A DNA stretch of 64,000 nucleotides from Kitasatospora cheerisanensis KCTC 2395 (GCF_000696185.1 NZ_KK853997.1:4759602-4823601); one strand, 5' to 3'. Numbered from the stretch's first letter, positions 48,498 to 61,308 are shown. Made by a program: numbers and translations. Notes: generated from the letters alone by a model not told the origin.

Positions 48498-49790
48498 TCA
48501 GAGGATCTCGACGGCGGCTCCCGCGAGGCGGCGGCGGCAGTCCAGGACGTAGCGGGCGTGGGTGGTGACGGCGGTGTAGTCGAACTCGTCGTGGTCGGCG
48601 AGGAGGATGACGGCGTCGGCGGCGGCCAGTTCCTCGGGGGTGGCGTCGACGCGGTGGACGGTGGCGAGCGGGCCGGCGTCGTGGTCGGGGGTGCGCTGTT
48701 CGGGGACGTGCACGCCGGCGACCACGTGCGGGTCGGCGGCGCGGACCTCGGCGCCCTGGCGGGTGAGGAGTTCGACGATCCGGGCGGCCGGGGTCTCCCG
48801 CGCGTCGCCGGTGTTCTTCTTGTAGGCGAGGCCGAGCAGCAGCACCCGGGAGCCGTTGACCGCGCGGCGGCGCTGGTTGAGGGCTTCGGCGAGGCGGCGG
48901 ACCACGTAGTCGGGCATGTGGCTGTTGACGTCGTTGGCGAGTTCGACGAACCGGAAGGACTGGCCGAGGGCCCGCTCCACCCGCCAGGACAGGTAGGACG
49001 GGTCGATGGGCAGGCAGTGGCCGCCGACGCCCGGGCCGGGGGTGAAGCGCAGGAAGCCGAAGGGCTTGGTGGAGGCCGCGTCGATGGCCTCCCAGACGTC
49101 GATGCCGAGGTCGTGGGCGAACATCGCCAGCTCGTTGACCAGCGCGATGTTGACGTGCCGGAAGGTGTTCTCCAGCAGCTTGGTCAGTTCGGCCTCCTTG
49201 CAGGAGGAGACCGGGACCGTGCGCTCCACCAGCTGCCCGTAGAAGCCGGCCACCGCGGCCAGGCCCTCGGGCGTGGTGCCGGAGACCACCTTCGGGGTGT
49301 TCTCCAGCTTCCACACCGGGTTGCCGGGGTCGATCCGCTCGGGGCTGTAGCCGAGGTGGAAGTCGGTCCCGGCGCGGAGCCCGGAGCCGGCCTCCAGCAG
49401 CGGGGCGAGGAGTTCCTCGGTGGTGCCGGGGTAGGTGGTGGACTCCAGCACCACTGTCGCCCCCGCGGTCAGGTGCCGGGCCAGCAGCTTCGCGGACGCC
49501 TCGATGTACGACAGGTCCGGTACGCCGTCGCGCAGCGGCGTCGGGACGGTGATCACCGCGACGTCGAAGCCCGCCACGTCGGCGGGGTCGGCGGTCGGCA
49601 GGTAGTGGCCGGAGTCCAGCAGCGGGCGCAGCCGCTCGCCCGGGATGTCCTCGACGTAGGACTCGCCGAGGGCCAGCCGCTTGATCCGGCGTTCGTCCAC
49701 GTCGTACCCGACCACCCGGTGGCCGACCTCCGCGGCGCGGACCGCGAGCGGGAGACCGACATAGCCCTGACCTGCGATGACGACACGCAT
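48498..49790 (-). CDS. UDP-sugar 6-dehydrogenase (UDP-GlcNAc/UDP-ManNAc dehydrogenase type)
   Basis: A 430-residue nucleotide-sugar dehydrogenase that oxidises C6 to a uronic acid. The N-terminal Rossmann motif is MRVVIAGQGYVGLPLAVRAAEVGH. The central helix region contains KLLENTFRHVNIALVNELA, the catalytic Cys is in GVGGHCLPIDPSYLSW, and VLLLGLAYKKNTGDARETPA is in the C-terminal domain. The sequence is closer to the WbpA/WecC class than to UDP-glucose dehydrogenases. With the Gfo/Idh/MocA and DegT genes about 8 kb away it could supply a uronic acid pathway. Confidence 0.93.
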   Translation of the reverse strand: MRVVIAGQGYVGLPLAVRAAEVGHRVVGYDVDERRIKRLALGESYVEDIPGERLRPLLDSGHYLPTADPADVAGFDVAVITVPTPLRDGVPDLSYIEASAKLLARHLTAGATVVLESTTYPGTTEELLAPLLEAGSGLRAGTDFHLGYSPERIDPGNPVWKLENTPKVVSGTTPEGLAAVAGFYGQLVERTVPVSSCKEAELTKLLENTFRHVNIALVNELAMFAHDLGIDVWEAIDAASTKPFGFLRFTPGPGVGGHCLPIDPSYLSWRVERALGQSFRFVELANDVNSHMPDYVVRRLAEALNQRRRAVNGSRVLLLGLAYKKNTGDARETPAARIVELLTRQGAEVRAADPHVVAGVHVPEQRTPDHDAGPLATVHRVDATPEELAAADAVILLADHDEFDYTAVTTHARYVLDCRRRLAGAAVEIL

Positions 49791-50323
49791 GACGAATCAA
49801 CCCCCTGGAACGAACCCGGTGTCCCCACACCTTCTTCACATGAGGGTACGGAGCGCCGGCCGCCGCGCGTGGCGCTTCGCGGGAAGTGGCCGGGGGCGGG
49901 TGGGAGCACGCCGACGCCGAGACCTCGCGGCGCCCGCCCCAGGGCGGCCGCCGCGAGTCCCGGCGTGAGTGGCACGGGCGCCCCCACCCAGGGTCGCCCG
50001 GCCTTCGCACTCCCGACCCCCATCGAGGTGCGACCGCGCCTCCGCAGCCATCCCCCACGGTTGGATGCGGCCCGCGCTGTGTTCCATCCTGCGCGGCCAC
50101 CATGGACGGGCAGTGACAGGAGTGTGTCGGCTGCATGATCTCTGGACGAGCCCGTACGGATACCGGAGAGTCGCCGCGCCGCCGCCGGCCCGGTACGCCG
50201 CGCCGCGTGACCGGTCCCGGCGCGGCGTAGGCTGGACACCCCCCGGGCGCACCGCGTTCCGGGACTGTCGCGCTGCCCGGCCCCCGGTGCCGGGCCCACT
50301 CCCCGCCGTGGAGAACTTGACGT
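49791..50323. other. Divergent intergenic region upstream of mfd
   Basis: 533 bases without a gene I can support; the ORFs here lack codon logic or a ribosome site. It contains several GC-rich imperfect inverted repeats and the mfd promoter dyad listed separately. Promoters for the 6-dehydrogenase should lie near 49800-49850, but I cannot define them. Confidence 0.5.
50194..50232 (+). promoter_or_regulatory. Putative mfd promoter with overlapping inverted repeat
   Basis: A perfect 12-bp inverted repeat (50194-50205 with 50218-50229, loop 12) runs into TAGGCT (50227-50232), a good streptomycete -10 box. The overlap would place a bound protein over the promoter. The leader to the mfd ATG would be about 85 nt. 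Confidence 0.45.
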
Positions 50324-53932
<3,609 letters not shown>

Positions 53933-53933
53933 G

Positions 53934-54024
53934 AGAGAACCCCCGGGGAGAGAACCCCCGGGGAGAGCACAACCAGGGAGCGCCCAACCAGGGAGCGCAC
54001 AACCAGGGGCGCGGGGAACTGCGC
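53934..54024 (+). repeat. Short tandem repeats, 15-bp period
   Basis: Directly after mfd, a GAGAGAACCCCCGGG unit occurs twice (from about 53934). It is followed by three near-copies of CAACCAGGGAGCGCN (from about 53969 to 54013). The last copy merges into the left arm of the palindrome below. Confidence 0.75.
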
Positions 54025-54131
54025 GAGGCGGGAGGCACCCGCCTGCAAGGTCGCGACGAGGGCAATGACTTGCACTTGATCGCGACCTTGCCGGCGTTCA
54101 CTCCTTGCCCGCGCAGTTCCCCGCGCCCCTG
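54004..54131. repeat. Nested palindromic intergenic repeat (REP-like)
   Basis: Perfect 21-bp outer arms (54004-54024 with 54111-54131; core GGGGCGCGGGGAACTGCGC) enclose perfect 11-bp inner arms (54046-54056 with 54080-54090; CAAGGTCGCGA). The outer arm matches a sequence I remember as widely repeated between Streptomyces genes. It may also terminate mfd and the converging lipoprotein gene. Confidence 0.75.
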
Positions 54132-54169
54132 TTTTCGCGCCCGCCCGCCTTTTGCGACCGCCGGCGTGA

Positions 54170-54763
54170 CTACAGCTTCCACTGGCCGGTCTGCTGGGCG
54201 AAGCCGCTGTCCAGGGCGAACTGGATCTTGTCGAGCTTGGCGTCGGCCGGGACCTCGAAGGTGATGAAGCCGAGGGCGGTCTCGCCGGGGGCGATGTTCG
54301 CGGGGACGGGGAACTCCGGGCCGGCCTTGGTCTCGGCGACGGTGGAGCCGTAGCCCTGGCCCTGGGCGTCGAGGACCTTCGCGCTGTTGGCGGGGGCGTC
54401 GGCGTAGGCCGCGCTGCCGGTGGCCTTGATCCGGAACTGGACCGAGACGAAGCGCTTGCCGTCGGCGGCCTTCGTGTACTCGTCCGCGCCTTCCGCGTTG
54501 TCGACGACCTTCACCAGCGTGACGTCCGCGGTGTTGGACTTCTCGGTGCCCTTGAGGCCGATGGTGTCGCCGAGCTTGGCCACCGAGCCGGTCGCCGGCT
54601 TGTCCGCGGGTGCGGCGGCGGAGCCGCTCGCGGGGGTGGAGGCGGCGGCCTTCGGGGTGGTGGAGACCGAGTTGTCGGGGCCGCAGGCGGTGGTCGCGGC
54701 GGCCAGGAGGCAGGCGCCGAGGAGGACGGCGGCGGTGCGGCGGGTGCGGGTGCGGACGGACAT
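54170..54763 (-). CDS. DUF4352-type secreted lipoprotein
   Basis: A 197-residue lipoprotein with signal MSVRTRTRRTAAVLLGACLL and a lipobox-like ATTAC. An Ala/Ser/Thr/Pro linker precedes a single beta-sandwich domain (FVSVQFRIKATGSAAYADAPANSAKVLD, ETALGFITFEVPADAKLDKIQF) typical of DUF4352/MPT63-like proteins. The function is unknown. The ATG at 54763 follows GGGGGAGAGCC. Confidence 0.85.
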   Translation of the reverse strand: MSVRTRTRRTAAVLLGACLLAAATTACGPDNSVSTTPKAAASTPASGSAAAPADKPATGSVAKLGDTIGLKGTEKSNTADVTLVKVVDNAEGADEYTKAADGKRFVSVQFRIKATGSAAYADAPANSAKVLDAQGQGYGSTVAETKAGPEFPVPANIAPGETALGFITFEVPADAKLDKIQFALDSGFAQQTGQWKL

Positions 54764-54944
54764 GGCGGGCTCTCCCCCAGGATTTCTGCGGTGTTGCCGG
54801 GGTTCCGGCGATGACTCAAGTAAAGCCCGAGCTGTGAACAGTGTCAATGACGATTCACGAAACCTCTCAGTTCACGTGTGAACGCGTCGGGATGGCCGTC
54901 TGGCTATGCTGTGTGGCCACACCCGCCGCTGAGGAGGCCCGCGC

Positions 54945-57022
54945 ATGCCGGAGAGTCCCGAGGTCACGGCCGCCGAGATCGCCCGGCTGGCCGGAGTCGG
55001 CCGGGCCGCCGTGTCCAACTGGCGCCGCCGTCACACCGACTTCCCGCGGCCCGCGGGCGGCACCGAGACCAGCCCGACGTTCCGGCTCGACCAGGTCGAG
55101 CAGTGGCTGCGCGCGCAGGGCAAGCTCGCCGAACTTCCGCTGCTGGAACGGGTCTGGCAGCAGCTGGAGACGCTCCGTGACCCGTCCGGCCCGGCCGTCG
55201 CCCCGCTGGTGACGGCCGGTTCGCTGCTGCTCCTGCTGCACCGCGACCCGTCCGTGCGGACCGAGCTCGCCGAGCAACCCGACACCCGGCTGGCCACCGC
55301 GCTGCCCAAGGCGCTGCGCCGTACCGTCGGCGCCCTGCTCGGCCCGGACGCGGCGGCGGCCCTCGGGCTGCCGCTGATCGCCGGCGCCACCCACCTGGAC
55401 CTGGCCCGGCTGCTGGCCCGGCTGACCGCGGAGAGCGCCCCGGCCGCCGCGTACGAGCAGCTGCTGACCAGGTACGCCGAGGCCAACCCCCGGCTGCAGC
55501 AGCCGATCCCGGCGGAGACGGCCGCCCTGCTGGCCGCGCTGGCCGGCGCGCCGGGCGAGGACCGGACGGTGCTGGACCCGGCGTGCGGCACCGGCGGGGT
55601 GCTGCTGGCCGCCGCCCCCGCCGCGCGCAGCGGGCAGGACGCCGATCCGGGCCTGGCCGGGGTCGCCCTGCTGCGCCTCGCGCTGGCCGCCCCCGCCGAC
55701 CGTCCCGGCCCGCTGCCGGTGGACGTCCGGGCCGGTGACGCGCTGCGCGCCGACGCGTTCCCCGGCCTGGCCGCGGACGCCGTGCTGTGCCGGCCGCCGT
55801 ACAACGAACGCGACTGGGGCCACGACCAGTTGCAGTACGACAGCCGGTGGCCGGGGGGCGTGGTGCCGCCGCGCGGCGAGTCCGAACTGGCGTGGGTGCT
55901 GCACTGCCTGGCACACACCCGGCCGGGCGGGACGGCCGTGCTGCTGCTGCCGCCGACCGTCGCGTCCCGCCGGGCCGGCCGCCGGGTGCGGGCCGAACTG
56001 GTCCGCTCGGGCGCGCTGCGGGCCGTGGTCGCGCTGCCCGCCGGCGTCGCCCCGCCGTACGGGGTGCCGCTGCACGTGTGGGTGCTGCGCGGGCCGGTGC
56101 CCGGTGACGACTTCCGGCACGTGCTGCTGCTGGACGCCGCCGCCGACGGCGGCCGGGAGCGGATCGACCGGGCCGCCCTCCGGCAGGACGTCCTGACGGC
56201 GTGGCAGGCGTTCGACGAGGCCGCCCGCACCGGCGGACCGCTGCCCGCGGACCGGCCCGGCCGCGGGCGCGCGGTGCCCGCGCTCGACCTGCTCGACGAC
56301 GAGACCGACCTGACCCCGGCCCGCCACCTGCCCGCGCTGCCCGCCGAGGCCGCCCCCGACGCGCTGACCGGCCTGCGCGACCGGCTGGCCGCCGAACTCG
56401 CCAGGCTGGCCGACCTGGACGCCGCCCTGCCCGCCCTCGCCGCCACCGGCGCGGCCGCGCCCCCGCAGGTCGGCATCGGCGAACTCGCCCGCTCCGGCGC
56501 GCTGGAGGTGCACTCCTCCGGCCAGGGCGCCCCGCCCGCCCCGGCGGCCGCACCCCGCTGCTCACCGACCAGGACCTGCAGGCCGCCGCCCCGCCGAGCG
56601 CCGCCACCGACGCCGCCGACACCTTGACCGTCCGTCACGGGGACGTGCTGGTACCGGCGTTGGGTGGCGAGGGCGCGCAGGCGGTGCACCCCGGCAGCCC
56701 GTACGCGGGTGCGGCGCTCGGGGCCCGGCTGCACCTGCTGCGGCCCGATCCGGCGCTGCTCGACCCGGACTTCCTGGCCGGCCAGCTGCGCGCCACCGGC
56801 GCGGGCCGGCGGGCCAGCAGCTACGCGTCCACCACCAGCCGGCTGGACATCCGGCGGGTCGAGGTGCCGCGCGTCCCGGTGGAGCAGCAGCGGGAGCTGG
56901 GCGCGGCGTTCCGGCGGCTCGCCGAGTACGAGGCGGCGCTGTCGCGGGCCGCCGTCGAGGCCCGCACCCTGACCCGGGCGCTCACCGACGCGCTCGCCGC
57001 CGGTACCGCGGGCCCGGCCTGA
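54945..57022 (+). CDS. HTH / N-6 adenine DNA methylase / specificity-like fusion (frameshifted in this assembly)
   Basis: About 692 residues after adding one C to the C4 run at 56539-56542. The N-terminal 70 residues form an HTH (VTAAEIARLAGVGRAAVSNWRRRHTDFPRP, RLDQVEQWL). An HsdM-type methylase domain follows, with the SAM motif VLDPACGTGGVLLAAA and, where NPPY is expected, LCRPPYNERDWG. The C-terminal part (TPLLTDQDLQ, RASSYASTTSRLDIRRVEVPRVPVEQQRELG and a final helix) resembles an HsdS half-subunit. No restriction subunit is nearby, so it may be a solitary methylase or a DNA-binding regulator. The ATG at 54945 follows GAGGAGG. Confidence 0.82.
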
Positions 57023-57127
57023 CGTCCCGTCGGGTACCGGCGCCGGGCGGTGCAGCGGCCTCTCGGCGGGAGGGGCGGGGGAGGTAGCGTGTGCGCAGCA
57101 CTGCCCCGCCGTCGCCGAGGAGCGTCC

Positions 57128-57718
57128 ATGCCCGCCCGCGCCGTGTCCGGCCCGTACCGGATCTGGGTGACGCTGCTGTGCGCCGCGACACCGGTGCTGA
57201 CCCTGGGGATCCTCGGCATGGTGCCCTCGGTGGTGCTGGCGGTCGGACGGCGCCGCCGGGCCGACATCGTCGGCGCGGTGGTCATCGGGCTGATGCAGCT
57301 GGCCGTGTTCGTGGAGGTCGGGCTGACCCCGTCGGGCGGGCAGATCAACAACCTGGTCGGGGTGTTCCTGCTGATCCCGCTGTGGCTCGGCACGCCGGTG
57401 CACTTCCTGCTGATGAACCAGCGCCGTTTCTGGCCGCAGCCCGCCACCCCGCCGCCCGGGTACGAGTACCCGGCGTACCCCGCGAGCGCCGCCACCCGGC
57501 CCTACGAGCTGCCGTACCCGCAGAACGGCCCTTACCCGCAGGCCGGTTCGTACCCGCCGCCCGGCGCGTACCCGACGCCGCCGGCCCCGTTCCCGGGTGT
57601 CGCGACGCCGCCGCCCGCTGTTCCGCCCGCCGCTCCGCAGACCGGGGCGACCGGGGCCGCTGAGCTGCGCGAGCTCGGCGAGCTGCTGCGCCGTCAGGCC
57701 GGGGACGGGCAGCCGTGA
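57128..57718 (+). CDS. Small membrane protein with Pro/Tyr-rich tail
   Basis: A 196-residue protein with three hydrophobic segments (IWVTLLCAATPVLTLGILGMV, IVGAVVIGLMQLAVFVEV, LVGVFLLIPLWLGTPVHFLL). A cytoplasmic tail with repeated PYPQxGxYPPPGAYP motifs and a short helix ELRELGELLRRQAG follows. I do not recognise a family with a known function. Its stop overlaps the kinase GTG (GTGA), so it is translationally coupled to the kinase and may be its partner or substrate. Confidence 0.8.
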   Translation: MPARAVSGPYRIWVTLLCAATPVLTLGILGMVPSVVLAVGRRRRADIVGAVVIGLMQLAVFVEVGLTPSGGQINNLVGVFLLIPLWLGTPVHFLLMNQRRFWPQPATPPPGYEYPAYPASAATRPYELPYPQNGPYPQAGSYPPPGAYPTPPAPFPGVATPPPAVPPAAPQTGATGAAELRELGELLRRQAGDGQP

Positions 57719-59289
57719 GCCGCACCGTCGGCGGGCGGTACCTGCTCGACGTGAAGATCGGGCACGGCGGCATGGGGCAGGTGTGGGCGGCCCGGGACCA
57801 GCAGTTGGGCCGGGCCGTCGCGGTGAAGCTGCTGCGCACCGACGCGGTGCCGTACCCGGCCGGGCGCGGCGACAGCCAGGGCGACCTGCTGCGGCAGCGG
57901 TTCCTGCGCGAGTGCCGGATCGGCGCGTCCCTCGACCACCCCGGGCTGGTCACCGTGTACGACGCGGGCGCGGACGGCGAGGAGCTGTACCTGGTGATGC
58001 AGCGGGTCCCCGGGCTGAGCCTGGCCGACCTGATCGCCGAGGAGGGCCCGTTCGGCGTCGAGCAGGCCGTCGCCGTCGCCGGGCAGCTGTGCGCGGCGCT
58101 GGCGGCCGTGCACGGGGCGCGGGTGGTCCACCGGGATCTGAAGCCCAGCAATGTGATGGTCCGTCCGGACGGGCGGGTGGTGCTGCTCGACCTGGGCATC
58201 GCCTCCGCGCTCGACCCCGGCGCGACCCGGCTCACGCTGACCGGCAGCCCGATCGGCAGCCCCGCCTACATGGCCCCCGAGCAGGCGATGGCCGCCGACA
58301 CCGACCGGCGCAGCGACCTGTACGCGCTCGGCTGCATGCTGCACGAGATGCTGGCCGGCGGTCCGCCGTTCCCCGCGCCGACCGCGCTCGGCGTGCTGCG
58401 CCGCCAGGTCGACGACCCGCCGCAGCCGCTGCGCGCGCTGCGGGCCGAGGTCCCCGCCGCGCTGGAGGCGTTGGTGCTGCGGCTGCTGGCCAAGCAGCCG
58501 GACCGGCGGCCCGCCGACGCCGCCGAGGTGCACGCCGAGCTGCTGCCGCTGCTGCCCGGGCCGGCCGGCCGGCCGCGCACCCGGCTGCCCGCCGTCCCCG
58601 ACCCGGCCGACCCGTACCGGTACCCGCACCAGCCGGTGGCGTTCGAACTGCCGCCGGCCGCTGCGCCCGCGTCCGCGCCGCTCGCGCCGCCGGTCCCGCC
58701 GCCGGCCGCGGCGCCCGAGCAGGAGACCCTGGCCGGGGCCTGCGCCCGGCTGTCCGACCTGGTCGCGGCCGGCCGGCACACCGAGGTGCTCGACCTGTCC
58801 GCGCGGCTGCTGCCCCGGGCCGTCGCCGAGCAGGGCGAGGGCGCGCCGCTGGTGCACACCGTGCGCGCCATCCGGGCCCGCACCCTGCTCGCCGGGCACC
58901 AGTGGGCCGAGGCGCTGCCCGAACTGCGGCTGCTGGCCGCCACCGCCGCCGCCGAGCGCGGCCCGCACGACCCGACCGCGCTCGACCACCGCCGCCACGC
59001 CGCCCGCTGCCTGGAGCAGCTGGGCCGGCCGCACGAGGCCCTCGCCGAGTGCCGGGCGGTCCTCGCCGTCCTGCCGCCCGGCTCCCCGCACGCGGCGGAG
59101 CTGCGCGAACGCATCGGCGTCCTGCTCGCCGCCACCGGCCACGCCGAGACCGCCTGGCAGACGCTGCTGGAACTGCTCCTGGAGACCGAGCGCCGGCACG
59201 GCCCGCACCACCCCGACGTCCGCCGCCTGCGCACCCACCTCGAACAGCTCGGCGCCCAGCGCACCACCACCAACCCGTACGCGACCTGA
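57715..59289 (+). CDS. Ser/Thr protein kinase with C-terminal TPR region
   Basis: A Hanks-type kinase of 524 residues. It has the Gly loop IGHGGMGQVW, ATP Lys38 (VAVKLL), the catalytic loop HRDLKPSNV (Asp141), DLG in place of DFG, and GSPAYMAPEQ. After a Pro/Ala linker (about residues 285-340) the C-terminus is a helical TPR-like region (LVAAGRHTEVLDLSARLLP, HRRHAARCLEQLGRPHEAL, GHAETAWQTLLELL). There is no transmembrane helix or PASTA domain, so it is a soluble kinase unlike PknB. It is coupled to the upstream membrane protein. Confidence 0.92.
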   Translation: MSRTVGGRYLLDVKIGHGGMGQVWAARDQQLGRAVAVKLLRTDAVPYPAGRGDSQGDLLRQRFLRECRIGASLDHPGLVTVYDAGADGEELYLVMQRVPGLSLADLIAEEGPFGVEQAVAVAGQLCAALAAVHGARVVHRDLKPSNVMVRPDGRVVLLDLGIASALDPGATRLTLTGSPIGSPAYMAPEQAMAADTDRRSDLYALGCMLHEMLAGGPPFPAPTALGVLRRQVDDPPQPLRALRAEVPAALEALVLRLLAKQPDRRPADAAEVHAELLPLLPGPAGRPRTRLPAVPDPADPYRYPHQPVAFELPPAAAPASAPLAPPVPPPAAAPEQETLAGACARLSDLVAAGRHTEVLDLSARLLPRAVAEQGEGAPLVHTVRAIRARTLLAGHQWAEALPELRLLAATAAAERGPHDPTALDHRRHAARCLEQLGRPHEALAECRAVLAVLPPGSPHAAELRERIGVLLAATGHAETAWQTLLELLLETERRHGPHHPDVRRLRTHLEQLGAQRTTTNPYAT

Positions 59290-59305
59290 CGGCACATCAG
59301 ACAGC

Positions 59306-61105
59306 TCAGCGCAGGCCGACCCAGAACGAGCTGGTGGAGTTGGCGGCCTGGGCGAAGGCCACCTGTGCGGGCAGCGCGCTCAGGCCGGCGCCGTACTGGC
59401 CGTAGCGCGGCGGCCGGCCGGGCAGGCCGACGTTGATGGCCGAGGTGCTGAGGAAGGAGCCGCGACCGAAGCCGGGCGCGGTGGTGCCGTTGGCGAGCAG
59501 GGCCACCCAGTACGACCCGGCGGGCAGCACGGCGGAGACGCCCGCGGACATGGTCAGCGGGACGGTCTTCAGTCCGGTCGCGGTCCACTCGGTGCTCTGG
59601 TCCGCGCCGGTGGCCAGCAGTGTCCCGTCCGCCCCGTACAGGCCGACCAGGTTCCGGCCGGCCGTCAGGCCCGCGCCCGCGCCGGTGACCGCCACCAGCG
59701 CCGCCGACACCGGCTGCGGGGTGCGCAGCAGGACCCGGACCAGTTGGAGCGTCCCGGTGGCCGGCACGCCGGTGCTGCCGATCGAGGACGGGTCGAAGGA
59801 CCAGGTCAGCAGCCCCTGGTCGGCGGGCTGCGGGGTCGGGTCGAGCAGCGGGGTGACGGTGTCCGCGCTGACGAAGGACAGCTGGCCGGGGCCGCTGTGC
59901 AGCCCGTCGCCGGCGGCCCAGGTGGTGGCGTTGTTCCGGTAGGCGCCGGTGATCAGGTTCGGGCCGGTGCTCAGCCGGCCCTGCCCGTCCCAGTTGACGG
60001 CCTGTCCGCCGGTGACGGTGGACAGCGCCGCGGCCTGGACGCCCACCGAGGACGAACCCGCCACGGTGAGGCCGTAGTACGGGGACTCCACCGTCGTGTT
60101 GTCGGCGCGGAACGCCGTGACCACCAGGCCGGTCAGCAGGACCGGCGCGGTGCTGCCGGTGATGCTGACGCCGGAGAACCGGCCGCCGTCGGTGTTGCCG
60201 TCGCGGCGGGCGCAGCAGCCGTCGAACTGGATCGCGGAGACGCCGCCGATCCGCTCCAGGTGGAAGCCGTCCTGCGCGTTCAGATCGGTGGTGCAGGCGG
60301 TGAGGACGACCGCGCCGATCGGGCTGTCGTCGGTCCACTCGAAGCCGTGCCGGGCACTGTGCTCGGAACGGCACTGCACCAGCTGGTTGTTGCTGGAGCG
60401 GACGAAGCGCCAGCCGGAGCCGCCGCTGCCGAAGGCCAGGCAGCCGGTGAACTGGCAGTCCCGGGCGTCCAGTTCGAAGCCGTTGCCGCCCGCGCCGAAG
60501 GTGGCGACCTGGCGCAGGCGGATGCCGGTCGGGGCGCTGCCGTTCGCCGCGAGCAGCCGCACCGCGGCACCCTTGGTCTGCGTCACCTGGACGTTCTCCA
60601 CCAGCAGTTGGGAGACCGCGCCGACCGCGTCCAGGCCGACCGCCGAGCCCGCCGGGGCGTCCGCCGCGCGCAGCGTCAGGTCGCGGATCGACACTGCGGT
60701 GTTCCCGCCCGCCACCCGGCCGTCGAGCAGCACCAGGCGGTCGCCCGAGAAGGACGAGGAGGCGTTGAGGACGGTCTCCCGGAAGCCGCCGCCCGAGTAC
60801 CAGGACGAGCCGCTGCCCTGCACCCGGACGCCGCTCGGCACCGTCAGTGGCGCGGAGATCCGGTAGTTGCCGTTCGGCAGCACCACCACGCCGCCCGGGC
60901 CCGCGGCGTTCAGCGCGTTCTGCAGCGCGACGGTGTCGTCGGTGCTGCCGTCGCCCTTCGCGCCGTAGGCCTCCCGCGCGTCGATCCAGCCCAGCGGGCG
61001 GGCCGGGTCCGCGGCGGCCTCCGCGCTCCCGGCACCCGCCACCGCGGCCATCCCGACGCCCGCCCCGGCCGCAGCCGCCCGCAGCAGGTTCCGCCGTGTC
61101 GTCAT
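59306..61105 (-). CDS. Secreted right-handed beta-helix (pectate-lyase-like) protein
   Basis: A 599-residue exported protein with a Tat-like signal (MTTRRNLLRAAAAGAG) and an AEA cleavage region. The start of the mature domain, AYGAKGDGSTDDTVALQNALNAAGPGG, is the pectate-lyase-3/GH28-like opening, followed by many beta-helix turns. A C-terminal beta-sandwich (about residues 440-599; ending SFWVGLR) could be carbohydrate-binding. No catalytic residues could be assigned, so the substrate is unknown. It converges on the kinase gene with a 16-base gap. Confidence 0.82.
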   Translation of the reverse strand: MTTRRNLLRAAAAGAGVGMAAVAGAGSAEAAADPARPLGWIDAREAYGAKGDGSTDDTVALQNALNAAGPGGVVVLPNGNYRISAPLTVPSGVRVQGSGSSWYSGGGFRETVLNASSSFSGDRLVLLDGRVAGGNTAVSIRDLTLRAADAPAGSAVGLDAVGAVSQLLVENVQVTQTKGAAVRLLAANGSAPTGIRLRQVATFGAGGNGFELDARDCQFTGCLAFGSGGSGWRFVRSSNNQLVQCRSEHSARHGFEWTDDSPIGAVVLTACTTDLNAQDGFHLERIGGVSAIQFDGCCARRDGNTDGGRFSGVSITGSTAPVLLTGLVVTAFRADNTTVESPYYGLTVAGSSSVGVQAAALSTVTGGQAVNWDGQGRLSTGPNLITGAYRNNATTWAAGDGLHSGPGQLSFVSADTVTPLLDPTPQPADQGLLTWSFDPSSIGSTGVPATGTLQLVRVLLRTPQPVSAALVAVTGAGAGLTAGRNLVGLYGADGTLLATGADQSTEWTATGLKTVPLTMSAGVSAVLPAGSYWVALLANGTTAPGFGRGSFLSTSAINVGLPGRPPRYGQYGAGLSALPAQVAFAQAANSTSSFWVGLR

Positions 61106-61308
61106 CTCCGTGCCCCCCGGTCCGAGTCGAACGAATCGCGCCCGATCCTAGGCGAACAGGTGTTCGTGGCAAGCCTGCTGAGGACGCGACCACGGACGGC
61201 CGACCGTGCGCGCGGGGTCTGGCACCCGGAGGCGGGGCTCCCTATTGTTCGTCCCAGCCACGTACGCGAAGCACCACCGGAACGCGCTCCATCGACCAGG
61301 AGGCCCCA

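Noticed and set aside
54945-59289. A Pgl/BREX phage-defence locus (methylase plus kinase)
   Set aside because: There is no PglZ phosphatase, PglY ATPase or large PglW kinase, and the methylase does not look like PglX. Only the loose analogy remains.
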